Positions 44,262-54,819 of a stretch of DNA of 64,000 bases are shown in pieces. A model generated the notes under the pieces. That model saw nothing but the letters and a program-made list of their open reading frames with translations, was not told the DNA's origin and made no database searches. The number at the start of each line of letters is the position of its first letter. Position 1 is the stretch's first letter. The position numbers were made by a program, and so were the translations under genes. Source of the stretch: Pelobates cultripes (lineage: Eukaryota > Chordata > Amphibia > Anura > Pelobatidae); the NCBI GenBank assembly GCA_933207985.1, contig OW240912.1:77626829-77690828 (forward strand). The letters are read 5' to 3'.

Positions 44262-45440
44262 GCGTACACACAACCCATGGGGCCCCGGTGCGAAAACTAA
44301 TCCGTGGCCCCCCCGTGCGCTTACTCTGAGCGGGCTGGGGTCGCAATACATGGAGGCGGGCACCTGGTCGCAGGGCTGCGACAGCTGTATGTACGTCAGT
44401 GCATTCAGATACACATACACTTAAAGGACCACTACAGACACCTACATCACATCAGCTCAATGAAGTGGTCTGGGTGCCAGGTCCCTCTAGTATTAACCCT
44501 GCAGCTGAAAACATAGCAGTTTCAGAGAAAATCACAGTGAGAAGACACTGAACGTCCATAGGAAAGCATTGAGTAATGCTTTCCTATGGGCGGTTTGAAT
44601 GCGCGCGTGGCTCTTGCCACGCATGCGCATTCAGAGCTGAGAGGCGGATCGGGGCAGAGAGATCCCCAGCACCAAGGGAGTCCGGTGCTGGAGAAAGGTA
44701 AGTGCTTAAGACACACACACTGTCACGAACACACGCATACACACTAGCTAACAGACACACACACACTCTTACGAACAGACATATACACACTGGCTAACAG
44801 ACACACACATTTACTGACAGACACACACTCAGTGACAGACATGCATACAAAGCCACTGACAGACACACACACTCACTTACAAAACACACACTCACTAACA
44901 GACGCACACAAACACACTCAGTAACAGACACACACAGTAACACTCACTGACACACTCTAACACTAACACACACACACACACTACAACACACACACACACA
45001 CACTCTAACACTAACACACACAAACACACACTCTAACACACACTCTAATACTAACACACACTCTAACACTAACACACACACTAACACACACACACACTCT
45101 AACACACACTCTAACACTAACACATACACACACACACACACTAACACACACATGTTTTTTTTTAAAATTTAATCACCCAGCCTCCTTACCTTTTGGAGAG
45201 CTGAGGGGATTCCCTGGGGTCCAGTGGTGGTGTCACCCAGCGGGTAGGCGCGCGAGGGAGCACTCTCACCTGAGTGCTTCCTCTTCAGCTCCCTTGCGCG
45301 ACGCGTAGGGATACCGGCGCCGGAAGATGACATCATCTTCCGGCTCCGGTATCAGTGCGGTGTGTGAGGGAGATGAAGTCACGAGTTACACAGCGTCTTA
45401 GCCAAATCAATGCTGAATTTTCATGGCTCAGGGGCAGAAT
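44262..45440. mobile_element. hAT-like element with CA/CTAACA repeats
   Basis: Starts TAGTGGCGTACACACAACCC and GGGGCCCCGGTGCGAAAA, like other hAT-type repeats here; the layout (CA block, then a CCTCCTTACCTTT block and GC-rich right third) matches 42420-44054. A CACACTCTAACACTAA array fills 44710-45155. A TTAAAGGACCAC MITE start lies inside at 44420. Right end unclear, probably cut at the retrovirus border. Confidence 0.45.
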
Positions 45441-45442
45441 TT

Positions 45443-45494
45443 GGCCAGGGGCAGATACGTAAGATAATCAAATTATTGATTGATTTCCACATCA
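45443..45494 (+). repeat. 5' LTR remnant
   Basis: GGGGCAGATACGTAAGATAA through CCACATCA matches the end of the 3' LTR (54388-54435). Everything upstream of it is missing. Confidence 0.85.
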
Positions 45495-45496
45495 TT

Positions 45497-45514
45497 TGGA
45501 GCCCAACGTGGGGC
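45497..45514 (+). promoter_or_regulatory. Primer binding site, tRNA-Lys1,2 type
   Basis: TGGAGCCCAACGTGGGGC differs at one base from the known tRNA-Lys1,2 primer site of retroviruses. It starts two bases after the LTR. Confidence 0.8.
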
Positions 45515-45805
45515 ACCGGATCTCGCCGGTTCAGACGGCCGGAAAACGGGACCGGAGCGGACCTCCGGAAAGTGGGACAACCGGAGCCTGATCACCTCCT
45601 AATACGGCAGTTTGCCTATATTCTCCTGTTTTGTGTCGGTCTGTCTCCGTGTCCACTTCCGTCTTCCAGAAGGCTACAAGACAGGTAATCTCTTATCCGG
45701 TGCCTTTTTAAAACGAACCTGTCGATTGCCTATCTGCCTCTCGTGTGTATATATGTGTGTGAGACAGCCGGTGTGTGGTTTATGTATTTTCTTTATCATT
45801 ATTGT

Positions 45806-45922
45806 AGCTTGACTGCCTAGCGGGCAGGGAACGCATCCGCCTAGAGAAAGGCTGGGGATTTATTACAGCTTGACTGCCTAGCGGGCAGGGAATGTAACCG
45901 CCTAGAGAAAGGCTTGGAATTT
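45806..45922 (+). repeat. 61-bp tandem duplication in retroviral leader
   Basis: AGCTTGACTGCCTAGCGGGC begins at 45806 and at 45867. Each unit can pair GCCTAG-type words. Lies between PBS and gag, where packaging signals reside. Confidence 0.85.
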
Positions 45923-46388
45923 TGCTGAACTGTTCAGAGTAGAACAGGGTTTATTTACTGTTTTGTTATTATTATGCTCACGATTTTACTGTTCCTTGTT
46001 ACATTGTGTTTTCTATTCAGTTGTAGTCATAGTGTGGGTACCCTAGTCGTGTGCGTGTGTGTTGTGTGGTTTGTCTTTGATTTCGGATTATGTGCACATC
46101 TCTACATCTGTGACTCATGTAAATGTCTTCTGATTAGTCTCGCCACGTTCACCTTTTCCCTTATCTCTTACCTCTTCTGTACTTGTTGCCCAGAGCTGTG
46201 TTAGTCACCCACGCTCGCCCACTCAGATCCGTGGCCACCATCTCGGGTGGGCGGATCAAATGACTAGTCTACGTTTAGGGAATACACATGGGAATCAATT
46301 CCTCGTGGCAGTTGAGCACTGTAGACATTCCTTCTTTTTCTTCTCCCTTTCTCTGTCCCTTTTACAGGGGAAGAGTTGTTTGTTAAAA

Positions 46389-48395
46389 ATGGGGCAAGAA
46401 CATGCCAGGCCTTCTAAAGGCTATTAAGCTTGTGATATTGTTAAGGAGAGAGCAGGAGGTGAAGCTATGTTAAAGCTAAAGAAGATAGCAAAGATTTGTG
46501 ATTTTCAAATGTCACCCAGTGGTAGATTACAGCCAGAGTTTTGGAGGAAATTGCTTATTGATAAAGAGGGCTTGTTATTGGATAATGGGTTGACAAAAGC
46601 CGTGGAGGCTTGGTATCGGGTAGCAAGAGGACTCAAGCGGGAGGGTTGGTCAGAGGAAGATCTGGGTTTTGAAGGACAAAAGATTTATGTATATCACAGA
46701 AATGTTTGTAATGATGAAACGTCCCCTGATGTTCCCCGGCCACCGCCCTATGATGGCGCCCAGAATACCATGAAAGAATCTCGCCCCGCCTCCCCAGTCA
46801 CCGCCCAGTCGCCACCTCCAATTGTCATAAGCCCTCGTGTCCCCACCGCTCTGTACCCCCACTTCCCTCTGATTCCGCCCATTTTCCCTTGTTGCTACTG
46901 ATGCCGTCCCTCTGCTACCTCCCTCTATCACTTCTTCTGATACCACCCCTCTCCCATCTTCCCCTGTCATTCCTCCTAGTCCAGCTCCCCTTCCACCCTT
47001 ATGTGCTACTTCCCCTGATGTCCCTCTGATTCCTCTCCCTGTCGTTCCCTCAGCTCCTGTTCCCCTTCCGCCGTCACTTGTTGTTCCCCCTGCCGCATCT
47101 TACTCCGCCATTTCTACTCCTTCTCTTGCTATTCCCTCTACTTCCCTCTACTTCCCTTCCATCTCCTCTCCCTGCCACCCCTTCTGTCCCCGTTCCAGAT
47201 TCCATTCCTCCTCCCACCTCCACTCCTATTTTCACTCCCTCCCTCGATCTTTCGCGTCACCCATCTCTGCCCACCACTAGTGGACGGGACTCCCCCGATG
47301 TATGTCACGTTCAACCCATCCCAGGCTGCGACCCTGGTTACCTCCCTCCCCGACCCTGAGAAGCAGCCTATGCCCTTCTTCTGGAGAATTGCCCAGATTC
47401 GTAAGACATACTCAGCAGCCTGGTGTGATCTGTATAGTTTGTGTGAGATCAAGGCTGGGGATGCCTATTGGCCCATTATGGAAAGGAGCTTTAATGACAC
47501 TCTACTAACTACCGATATGGATTACCAATCGGGTAATACATTCTGTGAACAACTTCGGGCATGGGTCCAGGATAAGCTTGCTGATCAAGCCACTTGTATT
47601 AATGATATTATCCAAGACAAACTCGAATCCGTGGAAAAATACCATTCACGGTTGACTCAAACTTTCTCAGATCTCGGATTCAGTGTATATAATAAAACAC
47701 ATACCCAGATGTTATCAGCTGCCTTTATTGCTGGCCTAAAGGAGGCCATCAGGAAAGGCTTAGTGCTCTCTCGCCCTGAATACAGAATTATTCCCCTGGA
47801 CACTCTTTTACTAGTTGCCAAAGGCCTGGAATCTGCTTTACAGCCACCCCAAAGGAAAAGTAATCCTCTTATGTTTTCTGTTTCCAGCCCTGCCACAGGA
47901 CCCGCCCAGGTGCCTCCAGGTTATCCCATGCTACCTACTCTGCCAGCTACACAGGGACAGCCCATGACACCTAGACCTCAGACCAGGGCATGCTTTAATT
48001 GTAACTAACCAGGCCATTTTAGGAGAGATTGCCCACATCCCAGGGTATCTAGACAGCCGATCATTAGACCCCCTATGTGCCCCAATGCCCCTGCGGCCAC
48101 ATATGGTGGTCTCCAACCAGGTTATCCACCACAGGAAAACCCTCAAGCTCAGGCACCGTATTACCCTCCTCAGGAGTATGCCCAAGCTGTCTATCCACCC
48201 TCTCAATCTACTACTCACCCCCCACAACGCAGCTATGCCCCTGAAAGTTACGATACAGATGATTTCCAACAAGATGAACACCCAGCACTGAGTCATTACC
48301 ACCCTACACGTCAAACCCATCAGGCCAGCCACTCAACCACACCCGCATGTCACTACACTGGCCCTGATCAGTCTCATTTAGACCTGGTACAATAG
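46389..48395 (+). pseudogene. gag: Retroviral gag, broken
   Basis: Structural polyprotein. The ATG at 46389 starts MGQ, a myristoylation signal, but TAA follows at 46425-46427. The same frame resumes at 46467-46901 (matrix-like, ending near a PPPY late-domain motif at about 46740). 46902-47279 is a proline-rich stretch whose good frame is shifted. 47280-48008 is capsid in the original frame, with an ESVEKYHSRL block resembling the major homology region. A TAA at 48006-48008 falls in the middle of the CCHC zinc knuckle. The frame then runs on to a UAG at 48393-48395. So two nonsense changes plus frame damage in the proline-rich part. Confidence 0.88.
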
Positions 48396-48833
48396 GTAAC
48401 CGGCAAACCTGTGTCTAACACCCCTGTCATGGCAGTGTCTACAGGGGACAAGTGGGGACCCCTAGCTACAGTTGTCCTTCCAGTTGAGGGTCATCCTACT
48501 ACCTTTTTAGTTGACACAGGTGCAGCCCGCAGTGTTCTCAGAGAACAAGACCTGCCAGACCCATCTTTTCTATCTGACACAGATGTTTCTTGTGTAGGTG
48601 TTGATGGTACACCCCGAAACAACCCGTTGACTAAGCTCTTGCGGGTTGGTTCTGATATTCTCTCTCGGTTTGTTGTTTCATCCACATGCCCAATTAACCT
48701 TTTAGGAGCAGATGTTCTGTCTCGTCTTCAAGCTTCTATCTCCTTCACTGCTGAAGGCCAGGTTCAATTACTAACACCCCTTTCTCGAAAGATACTTCTG
48801 TCCTATGCTCTCTGCCTCTACTACTACACATGA
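48396..48833 (+). pseudogene. pro: Retroviral protease
   Basis: Aspartic protease in the same frame as gag, directly after the UAG at 48393-48395, as in retroviruses that reach pro-pol by stop readthrough. Active-site DTGA at about 48513-48524 and the later LLGAD block near 48700. Complete length for a retroviral protease; open to 48833, where the frame ends and RT continues in another frame (overlap of 4 nt), so a frameshift separates it from RT. Confidence 0.82.
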
Positions 48834-50050
48834 CATCCCCCACCGAGGAAGCAAGGGTCCCAGAAACTCCCAGTGCCCTGGATAGGGTTCCAGCCAAGCT
48901 TTGGTCTACAGGCCCAGATAACATCGGACGCCTACGTGTTCCACCAGTGATAGTTACATTAATAGAGGGAGCCAGTCCACCACGAAGACCACAGTATCCT
49001 TTGAAATCTGCACAAGCCCTCGCCATTTCCAAACAAGTTGACAGCCTGTGGCAAAAGGTGCTCTGGTCAAATGTGTATCACCCTGTAACACTCCTCTATT
49101 TCCAGTAAAGAAGAAAACTGAAAAGGGTCAACCTGACCAATACCGTCCAAGACCTCCGCGCTGTTAATGAAGTCACAAATCGAGATACTGCTGTTGTCCC
49201 CGCCAAATTCTTCACGGTGGTTGATCTTGCAAATGCTTTTTTCAGCGTACCCTTGGATCCCTCTTGTCAATATCTGTTTGCATTCACACATGATCTTCAA
49301 CAGTATACTTGGACTGTTATGCCTCAAGGTGCACAAAATTCACCAACTCAGTTTGCAAAAGCTATGTCAACTGTCCTGGAGCCCTGGCAGAAATCACACC
49401 CAGATTTGGTCCTGCTCCAGTATGTCGATGATTTACTTCTCTGTGCGGATAATTTTTCAACTGCTGAACAGAATTCCGAGGATCTCCTCTGTTTCCTTGC
49501 TGAAGAAGGCTGTAAAGCCTCCAAAACGAAACTCCAGTGGCGCCGCCCCTGTGGTCTTCTTGGGACATTGCATTTCCCATGGCACCTGTCACCTAACCAG
49601 GAACAGAATTCTTGCCATCACAAATCTTTCCCTCCCATCAAACCATCAAGCTCTCCATGCCTTCTTGGGCTTCATCACATACTGCAGATCTTGGATCCCT
49701 GAGGCATCTCAACTCATGCAACCTCTCTACGATGCTTTAAAGACTGAACCTTTTTCATTGTCAATGCCCTATTGGGTACTTTTCCTGCATGCTTGAGCCA
49801 GGGGTAGTCCTACCTGTTTGCGTGCTGTCTTTGCTGCAAGTGCCCTACTGGACAAGACTAATGACTTTGTTCTCGGACATAAGCTAACAGTTCTTTCCCC
49901 CCATGATATTGCTGCAATCCTGAATCAAGTCCAACCCAAGCATCTCTCATCCCAAAGACATCTACGACTCCAAATATCCCTCCTTTTGCCCGATAACATC
50001 ACCTTACAAAGATGTTATTCCTTGAATCCGGCCACTCTTCTGCCACTTCC
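48834..50050 (+). pseudogene. pol: Retroviral reverse transcriptase, frameshifted
   Basis: RT palm and fingers: VPAKLWSTGPDNIGRL near 48890, then a damaged stretch around 49060-49200, VDLANAFFSVPLD (49220), MPQGAQNSPTQF, and the catalytic YVDD at about 49427-49438. Near 49545 the frame shifts; VFLGHCISHGTCHL and AFLGFITYCRSWIPEA follow in the other frame. The connection part (49818-50050) ends with NPATLLPLP. At least three frame changes or stops. Confidence 0.85.
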
Positions 50051-50054
50051 CAAG

Positions 50055-50516
50055 GGGGGAGGGTCGCAATACTGGTACAGCCTGGACATAAATCCTGATG
50101 TTCACATGGAGCTTCAAATAGAAAAACCCACAGTACCATATGATGAACAGCCCGAGAGCCACTTACATTGCACCCTGTGGTTCAGGGACACCCCAGGTCC
50201 TGACCCATACTATGAAGAAGAATTATTCAGCCTAGTGGAAATACACCTCACATTGACAGACCTGTTCTGTGACTCCAACGGAAACATTGTTATCCTAGTC
50301 TACCTGCCTATGGAAGTATCACATATGTATCACTATTGGGAGGTGGCTATTCCTCATGTCTCTTTCACCAAGTCTCCAGATCTCTCATGGAAAGAACTCA
50401 GCCCCATGGCCAAGACATGGAGTACTGCAACTCAGGAACAACTCACAGTGACGGTGGTCACTGAGAGGGCCATAAACTGCAAAACTGTTGGTTACCCTCG
50501 ATACCACACAGAGATA
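50055..50516 (+). other. Extra in-frame domain in pol, 2H-phosphoesterase-like
   Basis: About 155 residues with no counterpart in standard retroviral pol, inserted between the RT connection (…TLLPLP) and the linker to RNase H (EDIPPTEQDPDAPHDC), without breaking the frame. It contains HCTLWF (His codon 50166-50168) and, 63 residues on, HVSFTK (His codon 50355-50357). Paired H-x-[S/T]-hydrophobic motifs about 60-80 residues apart are the signature of 2H phosphoesterases. Between them are PGPDPYYEEELF and a strand-like run IVILVYLP. The fold assignment is inference from motifs only; it may instead be a lineage-specific pol domain of unknown role. Confidence 0.5.
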
Positions 50517-51060
50517 TGTGAGGACATTCCTCCTACAGAACAGGACCCGGATGCCCCACATGATTGTTTTGAACAGATGCAAATGGAAACAACCCATCTT
50601 CCAACAGTGCACGAGGTTGCTCTACCGGACCCTGATTACACTCTGTTTGTGGATGGTTCCAGATTCGCAGATGAACAGGGCTAATATCATACCGGTTATG
50701 CAGTCACCACTGAGGACCAGATACTCCAAGCATCTCCACTCCCCTCATCTAAGTCAGCACAAGAAGCCGAACTAACAGCCCTTACGGTGGCATGCAAAAT
50801 GTCTGAAGGGAAGCGTGTCAATATTTATACAGACTCAAGATATGCCCTAGGAGTGGCACACGATTTTGGTTTAATTTGGAAAACCAGGGGGTTCCTTACA
50901 GCAACAGGTACTCCTGTGAAACATGGCGCAGCTATCAAGGAACTGATGGATGCCTTACTACTTCCAGAAGAAGTGGCCATACTGAAGGTAAAGGCCCACG
51001 GGAAACTAAACTCAGAAGAAGCACATGGCAACCATTTAGCCGACCAAGCCGCTAAGGATG
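50517..51060 (+). pseudogene. pol: Retroviral RNase H, one nonsense codon
   Basis: Removes RNA from the RNA-DNA hybrid. Acidic residues are visible in LFVDGS (about 50645), AQEAELTALT (50758 on), IYTDSRYALG (50820 on) and GNHLADQAAKDAA (about 51028). A TAA at 50682-50684 interrupts the frame shortly after the first Asp; both sides are in the same frame, so a single nonsense change. Confidence 0.85.
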
Positions 51061-51858
51061 CGGCGCGCCAATGTCGGGAAGTGGACAGAAAAGTGTCCGT
51101 TGAAGAAACTCCTATTTACACTATGCAAACCCTACCCACTGATCTCAAACTCCTACGGGAACAGCAGGCCGCCGCCACCCCACAAGAAAAGCAAAGCTGG
51201 AAAGACAAAGGAGCAACCCTTCAGAACGAAGTATACACAATCAATTTCAAATTCTGCTTACCCAGGAATATGTATCCAGCTGTTGTTCAATGGGCCCATG
51301 GACCAGCTCATTTATCTAAGCACCTCATGAACTCTTTGATTGATAAATATTTTGAAGCACCCGAAATCACTACCCTGACACGAAATTACTGCAGGTCCTG
51401 CACCATCTGTGCTAAATGCAATCCGGGGAAAATATTCAAAGCTGCACCAAACCATTTGGCCAAACCACAGTACCCTTTCCAGAGGATCCAAATTGACCAT
51501 ATCCAAATGCCAAAGAGTGGCCAGTATGAATACGCACTGGTCATAGTGGATATGTTTTCAGGATGGCCAGAAGCTTTCCCGGTCGCTAATCTCACCACAA
51601 AGACCACGGCAAAGCTTCTATTCTTCTATTCCATATCCCGAGACAGATGCGGGCACACATAAGTTACTTTCTGGTGACTGGGTCATGGTCAAGAAGTTCC
51701 TAAGAAAACACACTCTTGAGCCAAGGTTCGATGGTCCATTCCAGGTCCTATTGACTACATCTACCTCTGTAAAGTTGGCTGGGAAGAATACCTGGATACA
51801 CGCCTCACACTGCAATAAAGTCCCTGATCCAGAGGAGGCAGATCCTGTCAAATCATGA
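51061..51858 (+). pseudogene. pol: Retroviral integrase with core deletion
   Basis: The HHCC finger is intact (HGPAHLSKHL, then CRSCTICAKC, 51295-51420), as is the first catalytic Asp in QIDHIQMP (about 51490). After TTKTTAKLLF (about 51620) the sequence jumps to C-terminal-domain-like GDWVMVKKF (about 51675), so the second Asp and the Glu are missing. The frame also changes there. Ends in TGA at 51856-51858, overlapping the env ATG (51855-51857) as ATGA. Confidence 0.85.
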
Positions 51859-53758
51859 GTTTACTATGCTTATGTCTACTGATAGGCCTCTTAAAGGCCC
51901 AACAAGTTGCTATTACCAAAGATAATCATGTCTATACGTTTTGGTATAATTCTTCAAACACACGCATAGCTACTTACACCTTTGATTACTGTGATATTGT
52001 CTCTTGTACTTTGCAAACTTTGTACAACACTCAGCAATATACAAAGACATACCAAACAAAAAGGACCCATATATTTGTGTGATGGGTGGGCATTGGGGAC
52101 ATCACTGTAGCTGGAAAGCAGCGGGTTGGAATACGGGTCGACCATGGGGCTACCGACCACAAATTGCCTTAATAGAGTTGACAGCAATGGGAAACCCTTG
52201 TTATACAGAATGGCCTTATGCAAGCCAACAGGGTCTACCCCAATGAAGCTCACCTTAAACATAGAACATCCTAGCCCAGGAGACGCTGGGGAGTATATAA
52301 CGGGAATGTATTGGAAAGGGGGTGGCTCACATAATCAGTTAGGAACTTTCTATTTACAAGACATTCTCACGTCACCTGACTGGGTAGGCTCCACACACAT
52401 GACCATTAATCCTCTCAAACCACACATTAAAACCCTTAAAGACATGGTGGCCATTGCCAATCCCACATTTGAAGACACTATAGCTGTGGAGACCGGGTTT
52501 TCAGATACTAATCTATGGCTTGTGTGGATGAGATATAATGCTAATTCACACAACAAGACCAACTGTTATGTTTGTGGTGGGGCTCGACCACAAACATAAG
52601 GCAGTGCCTTTAAATTTGCCTCCAGAAGTTGAGATGTGTTTCTTAAGCCTTTATGCACAGTCAGCAGTGAATTCATCAGTGTGTGAGTCATGGAAAAAAG
52701 TTTACCCAATAACTCAAGGGAGTACCAGGCCACCTGATGGCATCACGGTGTACCCAGGTAATTATATTTGCTACACAATACATGGAACTACAGGTAAATT
52801 TGTAAGCAAATTCCCTTCTGGCTACTGTGCCACTTATCGAAAACCTCCCATTGCCTTATTAGTGAATCAAGTTAAATCTGTGGGAGATATTTATTGGCTA
52901 TGTGGTAACAAGCAGCTCAGATCAAAAATGACTGGCCTTTGGTGGGGAGAGTGTGCTCTGACTAAAGTCATCATGCCCATACACATATTTTCTGATAACC
53001 ACCAAGGCCCATACGATTCATCACACACGTATCTTAGAGTAAAAAGAGAAACCCCCATTCAAGGTAGTTTTGACCCACATGTATACATCAATGCCATTGG
53101 AGTACCAAGGGGGGTACCAAATGAGTTCAAGGCCAGAGATGAAGTGGCGGTAGGATTTGAATCCTTGATCCCACTCATCACCGCCAATAAGAATGTTAAT
53201 TGGATCAATTATATTTACTATAACCAGCAACGATTTGTCAATTATACCAGACATGCCCTCCAGGGCTTAGCAGAACAATTACAGACTACCTCCCAAATGA
53301 CATTCCAGAATTGAATGGCCTTAGATATGATCCTAGCAGAAAAGGGGGGCGTGTGTAAAATACTCCCTGATACTATGACATGCTGTAGCTTCATCCCAGA
53401 CAATACAGGCCCTAATGGTAAGGTAACCATGGCCATAAAGAAATTACAAAGTCTTTCTGACGAATTAAAGAGAAATTCGGGAGTCCCCAATTCATGGGAC
53501 AGATGGTTTGGATGGATGAGTGGATGGCAGAAAACTCTCTTCTAAGTAGGTATGGCAGTTCTTACTGTGGTAATTCCCTCCCTGACTTGCTGTGTAGTAC
53601 CCTGTGTGCAGGAATATTTACAGAAGACTGTAGGTCAGACTATTGACCGCACTACACCTACATTCCTACATCAAGATGCTGATGACGTAGACTGTGACAC
53701 CCCTCACACACCTCTCCAGTCCCACCACCTCAAACAGACAACTACTTCCATGTAGGGA
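51855..53758 (+). pseudogene. env: Retroviral envelope gene, broken
   Basis: Starts at ATG 51855 with a hydrophobic signal peptide (MSLLCLCLLIGLLKA). The surface part is spread over several frames: shifts near 52050, 52235 and 52580. 52538-53314 covers the end of the surface subunit, a basic KRE site near 53040 that may be the cleavage region, and the start of the transmembrane subunit. TGA at 53312-53314 breaks the frame; the same frame then carries the CX6CC-type cysteine block typical of gamma-type transmembrane subunits (about 53350-53395). TAA at 53543-53545 precedes the membrane anchor (53552 on). At least three frameshifts and two stops. Confidence 0.85.
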
Positions 53759-53965
53759 CAGCATAGGGATAGCGTCTGTCTCTACGGGCAGAAGTCTGAC
53801 GCAGGAGATGTAGTGGGTTAGCCACTGCAGGATACCTGCGCAGTGAAGTGTTCGAGGCCTGTTCAGACAGATGAGCTGCAGCCAATTAGGGACATTATAA
53901 GGGTTAGTTAGTAGTTGTCTGTCTTTTCCTCTTTTTCTTCGTAAATGGTCATTTTAAGGGGGGAC
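53759..53965 (+). other. Retroviral 3' non-coding region and polypurine tract
   Basis: No ORF; AAGGGGGGA at 53956-53964 just before the LTR is the polypurine tract. Confidence 0.75.
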
Positions 53966-54435
53966 TGTTGTGGACAAAAATATTTACCCAATTCATGTTA
54001 GTAAAATGCCTATTTACTCAGCATAACTACAATCAGCATTATTCAAATTTCTATGTGATTTACCTAAAATGGCCGCTAGGGAGTTTCCTTCTTAACATCG
54101 ACTAACACCCTCATTAACAAGATGGTGCTGGAATCTGGGGGAGACCACCAAGATACCAGTGACATCACACCCGGTAGGAAGAGCACTAAACAAACCACTT
54201 AACACCTAACCAATTATTGATGTATTATTTCATGTTATCTCTGACAATGCATATGATGTAATTTTGCTTTATAAGGGACATGCCGTCCCCTCAGAATAAA
54301 CATTCCTCAAGTTTTTCATTAACCCGAAACTTGTGTCTGATGTGAATTACTTTAGGAGTGTGCACGCATTACTTCTTTAATTTGACCGGGGGCAGATACG
54401 TAAGATAATCAATTTATTGATTGATTTCCACATCA
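53966..54435 (+). repeat. 3' LTR of the endogenous retrovirus
   Basis: 470 bp from TGTTGTGGAC to CCACATCA. Contains AATAAA at about 54295 after TATAAGGGAC (54270), giving a plausible R region. Confidence 0.85.
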
Positions 54436-54819
54436 TACACTATGTATCATCTATGTTATGTACATTAAAGGACTTAATAACATTCATAAATATTGCTTAT
54501 CATCCCTACATCTGCCAATGTTATTAAACAAATGTATATTCAGAGAAATGATTAACCTTAAGAGTTCCAACATGTTTCTTAGCATAGTATGGTAACTTGT
54601 GTGGCTGTGTTTAGTCAGTGATTTTCAGTTGCTAGGTTTATATTGTATATGTATTTATTTATTTATAAAATATTATTTTTTATGTAAATATGTGTTTATT
54701 TATATTTTCTTTGTTCATCATCCATTTAATACGTTAATTTAAAGCATTTACATGGTGGGATGCGCTGGTCCCCAGCAACCGCGGTAAAACTCTTCGTGTA
54801 GTTAGATACGGTATTTCAA
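54436..54819. other. No gene recognised
   Basis: AT-rich flank, nothing seen. Confidence 0.4.

Larger units (their letters stand above)
45443..54435 (+). mobile_element. Endogenous retrovirus, degenerate
   Basis: Full gag-pro-pol-env order on the plus strand. The 5' LTR is cut to its last 50 bases; the 3' LTR is complete. Tract: PBS, leader, gag with MGQ start, protease after an in-frame UAG, RT-extra domain-RNase H-integrase, env with signal peptide and transmembrane subunit, polypurine tract. Stops, frameshifts and an integrase deletion kill it. Gag-UAG-pro and env features point to the gamma/epsilon side of retroviruses; exact lineage needs a tree. Confidence 0.92.

Noticed and set aside
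44262..45440. Confident hAT call with GCTCACGG/GCTCAGGG duplication
   Set aside because: One mismatch and the right end does not match the left as an inverted repeat.
47078..47359. Proline/serine-rich ORF
   Set aside because: Out-of-frame part of the retroviral gag proline-rich region.
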